Positions 36,101-45,100 of a stretch of DNA of 64,000 nt are shown piece after piece. The DNA is from Diphasiastrum complanatum. Taxonomy: Eukaryota; Streptophyta; Lycopodiopsida; Lycopodiales; Lycopodiaceae. Positions within the stretch are counted from its first letter, which is position 1. Each line of letters begins with the position of its first letter. The stretch lies in NCBI GenBank assembly GCA_029204225.1, contig CM055095.1:71820535-71884534 (forward strand), in the 5' to 3' direction. Position numbers and translations under genes: made by a program. Under the pieces are notes generated by a model. The model was not told where the DNA came from, searched no databases, and saw only the letters and a list, made by a program, of their open reading frames with translations.

Positions 36101-39100
36101 AGCGCCCATCCTCAACCACATTTCACGGAATTCGGACTCCGTTTGATATTCCAATTTGACATTTCCCTCCTGGCTGTCCAGCGCATTTTTACAGCCTTCA
36201 TTTTCACTTTTTCCATTTGCTGATTGCTGCCCTTTCTTAGTTGTGATAATATCGGTTTTAATAGACTAATTTGGGGTGACGACAAGAGTCCGCTCCCTCA
36301 AGTTTTCGTCTATTCCTTCCACTATCATTATGGCACATTCACCTACCCCGAGTGAAACTGTTCAGGAAAACTTATCCGATCAGTTTCGTCGCATGGATGA
36401 TACCCTTTCTGGCCTCGTTCTTCGCTTCGATACGATTATGACCGGCTTTGCTACTATGCAGTCACAGATTGATTCTTTACAGCCTCATGGTCCTGGTAAA
36501 GCTCCTCTTTTTCCTTCATTCGGGACCCCCCCTCCATTTGGATTGGAATTCTGATTGTCAGTTAGCGTTTGATACTCTTCGTCGTGCTGTCGTTGATGCT
36601 GCCGTTATGTGTTTACCCCAGTTTGATCAGAAATTTCTTGTTGAGATTGATGCTAGTAGTGCTGCCTGTCATGTATTCCATGTCAGTTTATTAGGTGCTG
36701 CTATTGAGGATGACGCTCCTTGTGATGCTGAGTTTCCTACTGCTCCCAAGTTGTTTCCTTTTTTACCTACTGCTATATTACAGGTTCGTCTATACCATAA
36801 TCAACGCCACCGGTAGATTCAGTTTTTGGTCCAGTGGGATGGTCGTCTTGTTGAGGAGGCCACATGGGAGCCTATTGATGTCTTTTATCATACACCATCA
36901 CTTGCGGATCAGGCTTGTGCTTTTGCTGCACTTGTTGATTCCTCTACATCAGATGCTGTTCTAGTTGTTGATGCACCGGGGCTTGCTGATGTTTGATCCA
37001 GTTTCTTTTTGGCAGTTGGGACTTTTTTTGTGTGTCAGGGAGAGTTATGGACTTGGCTCATTACATTCGCCGCATCCATTTACATTTACTTTACTTTATG
37101 CATAAGTAGGCCTTGAGCCTATTTTAATCATTAGTGATACTTAGACTATATGGTTGGCCTTTGGCCTTATTATTCATTATTAGGCCATTTGGACATATTA
37201 CTGGAGAGTGGGGCCTTCTTGGAGGGCGCACTATTATCCCAGCTTCATGGCCCGTTGACAATGTCCTTTCTGCTTCCATAGCTGTACCACTGACTCTCTC
37301 AGGAACACTAGCCCCTTTACCTTTGAGTTGCTCCAAAATCAGCTTAAGAGTAGCTTCGATAGCATCCACTTTGGAACATACAACATCTAATCTCTGTGAA
37401 TCTTGACTGGTGTTGCTTGCGGATGCCATAGCAGAAAAATACGTAGCAGAAACAAAGCAAAACTACTCAGTATTTTTCAGATCTGTCAGTTGCAATAAGC
37501 TTCTTGTGGTTGGTCGCTGGTAGGGTAGGGCTTTTCGCCTTCTGATTCGGTGATCATCCATAGTTTTTTGCCAATTGTCAGTTTGAAACCCTGGTTTGCT
37601 GATTTTTGGAGAAGAAGAGTCTATGTGTAGTTAAAACTTGGCTGTAGGAGGTCTATTCTATCCAGTTCTTCTAGAAATTCAGGGTAACCTATCTGTGTAG
37701 TGATTTGAGGTGCTGAGAGCTACAAACAGATTTACAAATCCTATGTGGGCTGGATTTTCACAAAAGCAAAGAGAATAATCAAGCCGCGTAGTAGAAAATG
37801 CTCAAAGGCTGCCAAAAGGTCAGCAATCCACCATAGGGCTTCAATCTGCTATCTTATGGGCTCCAAATCTGCCAACAGATCACTTGCAGTAGGGCGCTGG
37901 CTCTCCAAGAATGCTCCAAACCCTAGCTGAAGATGTCAATTTCCACACAAGTCTTGAAAGAAACCGCTCTGATACCAAATGTTGGACACAAGCTCACAAA
38001 CCCTAAGTAAATACACAGAATTACCCAGCAAATCCGTCACTTTATTAATCTCAAGCAAATGTACATAGATCAACAAGCAAACATGAGAGCTCTGCTGCAA
38101 GTCTCCTCCCAACCATAGCTGCATAGGAATACCATAATGAGGAATGCCTGACAAGGCTCACACTATATCCCCTCAAGCACCCCTTAACCCTGACACATTC
38201 TAACGTCGACACATGGCAAACTCCATGCACAGTCGACACTTGCCACTTGGCAGTATCCTGACACATAGGCAAGCTAGTAGGTGGACAGTCTGACACGTGT
38301 CACTCATGCATTGGACAAGTGTCCCAATGAGCATATGACACATGTCCTGTTGACCCGTCCATTGACCGTCCGCGACAAGTGTCACTCATGCACTGGACCA
38401 AGTGTCCCAGTGAGCATATGACACGTGTCACGTTGACCGGTCAACCCTTCCTACTTTTTAGGAGGTCAGTCCAACAGACTCTCATGAGACCCAGTACCCC
38501 CTTGGCCATCTCGGATTTAGTCACTATAACAGATATTTACATTGCAATTACAATTGTCTCCACAGGTCGGTGACTTAGCCTTTTACAATTTAATAATTAC
38601 AATTTACCATTTACATTGGGCAAGGGATTCAAAGTACATGTGATAGACATTAACCCATGGATTGCTATATGAGAGACAACATGCTTTACCAATTTTATCT
38701 GAAATCCCGAATGAACTTTCACGTGGTCAAACATTCGTCGATCAGACTTTTACTTTCATTTGCAACAGTGGTAGATCTGGAAATTCACCAGATTAATGTA
38801 CAAACAACATTTTTACATGGTGTAATCGAAAAAGACATTTATATGTCTCAACCCGAAGGCTATGAGGTGCCACCCATCAAGTATGCAAGCTTCGAAAAGC
38901 TCTTTATGGGCTTGGTTTCAGCAAATCAACGAATTCTTTATTATTCAGCAAGGCTTTATACCAAATTCAGCTGAGTATAAGGTCTATTACAAATCAGTGG
39001 ATAGATCTTTCATTATCATTACATTATATGTTGATGACACATTACTTTTTCGAATGTTGAAGGATGTCAAGAAGATGTTACCAAAAGAATTCGACATGAC

Positions 39101-42100
39101 AGATATATAGGAGGCCCATTTCTACCTTGGTATACAGATTTTCAGAGGTCGTGATCACAGATTCATTTACATCAGTCAACAAACATATATTCACGACTTG
39201 CTATTAAAGCATCAAATGGTTGTGGGTACTAGGGTAAGTGCAATCAATGGTATTATGTTCTTGCTTTGACATATGTATTTTGAGACATCATCTTCATTGT
39301 AGGTATTTTGTTATCTATTGTTACTTTCCGACATGAACTTTTTCTTCTTACCGGCAGTAAGGAAGGTGTCTTTCTTGGAGGAGGGCAAATTACGGGACTT
39401 TGAGCATGGCCTACTATATGACATTGTACCTTATGCTTTGGGTGCTTGGCCCTCTATATGATATGTCCTAGCATTTGTACACACAATACTAGGTCTCTTG
39501 GCAGCATTGGGTTTTAGCAATTTGGCACTGACCTAGCCTAACTCATGGGTCCTCTGGCAAGTATAAATGGGCATTAATGCCTAATTGCTAAATGGATGAT
39601 TGGTTATTCTAGATTAGGTAGCAGACAACTTAGCATAGCCTGAAATCAAGATACATACATCGGATACTTATAAGAGATAATGGGATTGTTCTCCATTGAT
39701 TTGTACTTCAGCGACTATTTCAATATGCGTGCACACTTCTGTCTCTATTTTCTAGGATTTGTGATGTCTATGGGCTATTTTTAAGATAGCTGATTATTAT
39801 CCCTTGTGGTTTTAGAAGTTACTCTTATTACATTGAGACATCAAGATATCATAATGAGGTCGACAAATTCTTGATGATTAGCACGCTGAAAACATTTGAA
39901 AATCCTGAGTGTAATGTCTGTTTTGGCAAGTGCTCAGTTGCTTCATTTTAGCTAAGGATAAACTTTATTAGTAGGTAATATGTTTCACTTGGCATGTATG
40001 TGAAGGTTTTAAATGGACTTCTGGAAAGAGATGATTGGGAGAAAGCAATTCAAATACCACTTGGAGCTATACCAGCAGGTGTGCATAATGTCCATGAGCT
40101 TTCATTCTGCGGTCCCAGACTTGGCAATAACCAGACATTGTTTATTATTTAACCCATTTCTAATCTCTGAGTTATATTTCATGGTGTCAAAAAAACTTCA
40201 AGATTCAGGAGTGTTCCCAATGGGGGCAATTGTGTATACATAGGGTGAGTGTAAGACAAAGAATATATCCGTCATCGGAAACCACCAGTTTCCACATCAT
40301 GACAAAAATCCTAAATCGGCTATCACTATCTCGTTTGGAGTGTCCTAAGAAAGATTTCAAAGGCTTGTAAGGTGTTTGACATCAGCTTAACACAAATATG
40401 AACCCCCAGAACTTGTGGAGACCATTCTCCCGCATGGGTTGCATTGAATCTCCAAGCTGGTTGCTTTTTGATTCAATCTACTGTCTTTGAAATTGTTTCT
40501 TGTACTATCGGTGAGTTTCTAAAGAGCTAGTCTCTTTTACACTTTTGTTTAAATAATCACCTGTTTGAGGTGTGCTTGATTTCACTTTGTAACACGTCTT
40601 CTGAATGTCTGCTTGAAATAATTGTGTCAAAGATGGGCTGGACAGCCAGGTTAACGCTTCTGTCTTAAAAGAACATGCTTTGAAGCATGTGGTTTGTGTA
40701 TATTGTATACACATGTAAACTATACGATTTATACAGTTTCAAAGGAGAATAATATGTTACACCTTGCTCTTTGTTATAGGACTTGGAAAAATATGCATAA
40801 AGAAATATAATGCCACTTCAACAAGTACAGAAACAAAGCTCCCGTGTTCTGGTTTCAAGATGCATGCATGTGTGATGCCTAACTTCAAGGTCGGGGATTT
40901 GAAATTAGTTACCAAAACAATTATCTTAGGATACTTCATAGGAAATTAAGCTTGAAGACTGTCCTGTGGTCGTAGCCAATTACTTTTTGTCATCTTTGAC
41001 ATGTCTTTAAAGAGGAAGTTCCAAATCTATCGAAACGACAGTTTTGACATGATCCCCATTGACCAAGTGGAAGATGCCGAACTCTGCCGCTTAGACAGTT
41101 TGTCACCGAGTTGCGTAATATATCTAATATGGGATCAAGCCTTTTACAAGGATGGAGTAACAATCACATATTCAGGTAGTACATTATTCATTACACTACA
41201 CCTCTAGTATTCACTGTTAAGAAGAGAGCGTGAACTGTCAGGTTCAGGAAATGGAGTTGCCAAATCTTTACTTACAGCAGCTGGGGAGCCTTGCGATGTT
41301 TGGAATGCAACCTTTGCAATCATAAGAGGTAATTACCAATTTTCAGGCACTAAACTCTAATATATGAGGAAAGTCTAAAATGAAACTCACTTTCCATATA
41401 TGGCGGTTCTGGGAAGGTCGAAATAAAAGGAAATGTTGGATGCGATCTACTCTAAGCATTCTTGTGTTGTATTTGAGGAAGTTTTCCTATTTATCAACAG
41501 GTCAAAAGCAGTCACTCGATGTTGCCACAGTTGCTCAAGGGCAGGCAAGATTCCACAGCATCTTACTTCTATGTTGGGGTACTTTTCTGACCTTTACTTT
41601 TGTATGCTGCTCCTTTTAATCTAGTTCATAATGCAGTTTCAATACAGACCTACTTTTGAATTATGAAATGCAAGCATTGTGACCCATGCATCAAAGCAAT
41701 GATACCATTGCAAGCAATGCAATGGTTTGAAAGAACTTGATTTTAGAGATGACCAGCTCAGCAACTTCTATAAGCACATGCAGGAAAGGACATTTCCAGC
41801 CTTCAAATATGAAATTAGATAATTACTCTTGAGCATCCCATTTTGGATTTCAGGATACATTGCTGATGTTGACATTGAATCGGAAAAATTTAGATGGATG
41901 GGAGGATTCCGATTTGAGTTTTATGTAAGTTCAACTAATCCCTTGCATCTGAGAGAAGATTCAGATTTTTATTCCTTTGTGTTGATCTCTAGGAGGAATG
42001 ATTTTTCAAAGTAGTTCTTATTTTTGAACTAAAGAATGGGATGATGAATATAGCATCTTCACCTGAGAATAGCTATAAAGGAATCACTTGGAGAGTAAAA

Positions 42101-45100
42101 TACCCTGATTTTCCAAAAACTGATTGCTCAGAGTTCTCGAACACGTATGAAGTGAGCCTTTCAGAAGACTGCATAAAAACTACCATATTACATCTTGAAA
42201 CACATAGGAATACCCCTTTCTAGCAATGTAATCACTGGGAGTCAAAGAAACAGTATTTGGGGAGTAATTTACGGTATTACCGCTAAACCACTGAGAATCA
42301 GAATCTCTTGAAATTTGTGCTGTACATATGGTTGTGTATGGAGAGTGAACCAGAATATTGCTACTCCAATCTTCCAGACCCAACACACCCATCAGACAAC
42401 AGAATGAGGAGTAATTTTCAGGTAGCCATTGGGTCATTGAATTGACAAACTACCTCCAAGGGAAGCTAGTCAAGCAATGATCTGCATATTGCCGATATTT
42501 TTAACCCACATTCACAATTCAGAATGTCTTGCAGTCTTTGAGTATGACTTGTATGTTAGTGTAACATACAGATAAAGTCACATCATACATTATCTGTATA
42601 GGCAAGTAGGTTGCTGTACTATGTTACATCTTTGTCTTGAGCTAGTGGACATGATACTCTCCAAGAACAGGTCCCAAAAAGTGCTCACTTCTGTATATGA
42701 ATAGAGAACTGCTGGCAACACTCTTGTTACTGATGTTTTATCCTTGGTATTCCTTCGAAACAAAAGTTTCTAATTCAACCTGATTCAGTTTTGTAAATTT
42801 CATGTGAAACTTATTTTTCACTTTCTTTATGCCGTACAGTATCTTCCACAAGAAATTTAGAGCATTCACAAGTATTAGTTCAAACTTCAAAGTTTTACAG
42901 GCTTTGACTTTCAAATTCCCGTTTCAGAGCCTTCTACGTATAGTCTGGTTACGACAATACCATGGAACAATTGCTTATATTCCTGCTCCTGGTTATGAGG
43001 AAACTGGATCGCCTTATACCGGAGAGTTTGATTCGTTTTCTGGTGAAACAAGTTCCATGCTATCTGATACTGAAAGAAGCTGGCGAACAAGTGGGTATTC
43101 AGGACCATTAGGGGCTTCTTTAATGAAGGACTGGAGAGTAATGTCAGGCGAATTCATATTAGTGCTTTTGCAAAATATACCTTGGGCAACGGAGGATTTT
43201 CTTGCTGCACCTTCTGCAAAGGTAAAGCTTTTTAATGAATGAAGCTCTACAAGGTTGATGTTCGCCTCATTTCCTCCCGATGGTGTTCTTAAGTTTGTAT
43301 ATTATCTACGTCTTCATGCTTCCAGTTAAAAAGTGCAGAGAAACTATGCCTTTCGTCTTAAACAAACTTGATTGAAGGGAAGTTGGATCACTTGCTAGTT
43401 GCACTCAAACAAAAAATTTAAAAAAATGTTTCTGATTTTAGTTTCAGTAGCCTAAGTATCCAGATTTATGTTTCCCTCGATACTTTGTTGAGCTCACTAC
43501 TTAAAACTTAATTGTCCTATCTACCCCCTATGGCACTATTTAATCTTTCTCGTCTTCTACTGATCCCCACTACATGGTGAAGTGATGCTTGCATCATACA
43601 CCTATAATTGTGTAAGACTTGTCACGAAGTTCAATGGATATTGCATAGAGAAAGTACTATGCGTGTACTTAAGGATATCGTACTGCTAGTTCCTAGTTGT
43701 AATATTTCTATCTATGGATCTATGGTTGTGATGTACTCAATTTACAACAACCTTTACAAAAGAAACATGCTAAGAAACACCAATATGCTACTGAACATCT
43801 ATCAATCGTATGACATAGTTGTATTTTTCCATAATGTCCAATGCTATGTAGTGCACATTGCATAGGATTTACAGCATTTCTGGATCTTGGTTAACTATAA
43901 GAATAACATGAATCTGCATTTTGAAGAATGGAAAATTTCTGTATTCTTGAATTATGAGAAATTGTTCTCTGTATATAAATGTTTCAGATGGTTTTTTGGT
44001 TTCATGATTCATGGTTGTTCTGGTAAGGAAAGTACTTTTGGTCTGATTTTATAGTGGAGGACTTTCAGGTTGTGAGATAAAGGATCTCCTTTGTGACATT
44101 AACTAGGCTTTTAGCATTCACGAGAGTATGCTGCTGTTACAACAGGACGATCTGATCTTCTCCTGCTGGAAATCAAAACTCAAGCAAATTTGCAATGGCT
44201 CTACCTAAGCTAGTCATATGAAATCAGAAATAAGTGCTGGCTTTAACAGAAGACAGGGTTTAAATTATTGTATGAGTTTCCTCTTCTAGTGATTCTTAGC
44301 TAGAGTATAAGATCTTATGCAGGATGACAAACTCCCAGAAACCCACACAGTCTTTATTGCAGACCAGTGAATACTTATCCAGCAAGTAGAATGATGTCAT
44401 GAAGAAATAACCTTAAAACTGCCTGCATTTATTTCCGTTAACATAAGATCTCCTGATTTTGTTTTCAGTCTTAAAACTCAACATGAGGTGATGTGGAGGG
44501 ATCCTTCCTAATGAAATAACCTCTTCTTCTTAGGTAATATGAGAGGCCCAAAATTGACCAGCCACCGGAGGATCAAAAGTAAGACCTAAATAAGAACAAC
44601 TATTCAACGAATCAAGGGGAAGGAAATTATGTAAATAACCAACCAGAGGTGATAATTCAAAACCTCCTTGTCTGCTACACCATATCTTGCTACAGCATTT
44701 GCAAATCAAATATTGGTTATAATTGAATGGCAGAAAATGCTGTCTATTTAGAACCATAGTGTCCTCTGCAATTTGATGTCTCTTTGTGAAATTGGAATAA
44801 TTCAAATTCACAGATTCATTTTGTATTGTTTTAAGTTTTGCACTTATCTACATGTCCCTCGCGTAACCTAGATGGCTGCTTAAAAGTGGGTACTGAAGAG
44901 AATATAAGTGATTCTCGCTGGCTGTGATTTCATTTTGAAGATGATACTATGGCAGAGATCTTTTGGCTTTTTTGTATGATTTGTTCCAAGTATTAGCTAA
45001 TCACATCACTAAGCTCCTCTTTTAAATGGAAGTTGGAGAAGTTCAAGTAAGATGCATACATACCATAGTTGCCCTTTCCGGAAGGGAACGCGTTCCATTC

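Larger units (their letters stand above)
35203..37240 (+). mobile_element. Element H (plus): small gypsy derivative with gag-RNase H-chromodomain fusion
   Basis: LTR 35203-35644, primer site 35645-35656, internal 35657-37042, second LTR 37043-37240 truncated. LTR ends read AGTTA...TAACT rather than TG...CA. Internal protein remnants are spliced together by deletions: gag start, part of RNase H and a chromodomain. It cannot encode RT or integrase. Confidence 0.82.
33754..38645 (-). mobile_element. Gypsy I (minus), 4.9 kb, deleted and carrying element H
   Basis: Two LTRs (33754-34399 and 37980-38645) bound a minus-strand gypsy with primer site next to the right LTR and purine tract next to the left. 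The internal region retains a gag start (37242-37429) and integrase C-terminus (34514-35195); everything between is replaced by the 2-kb plus-strand element H. It is inserted in copia J. Confidence 0.9.
27811..40005 (+). other. 12.2-kb SPHK intron with second retrotransposon pile
   Basis: Phase 0, GTATGTAAG donor, acceptor ending GAAG at 40005. It contains a gypsy 3' end with LTR (28.6-29.1 kb), copia fragments on both strands (31.1-33.8 kb), gypsy I with both LTRs (33.8-38.6 kb) and element H inside it. Confidence 0.88.
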
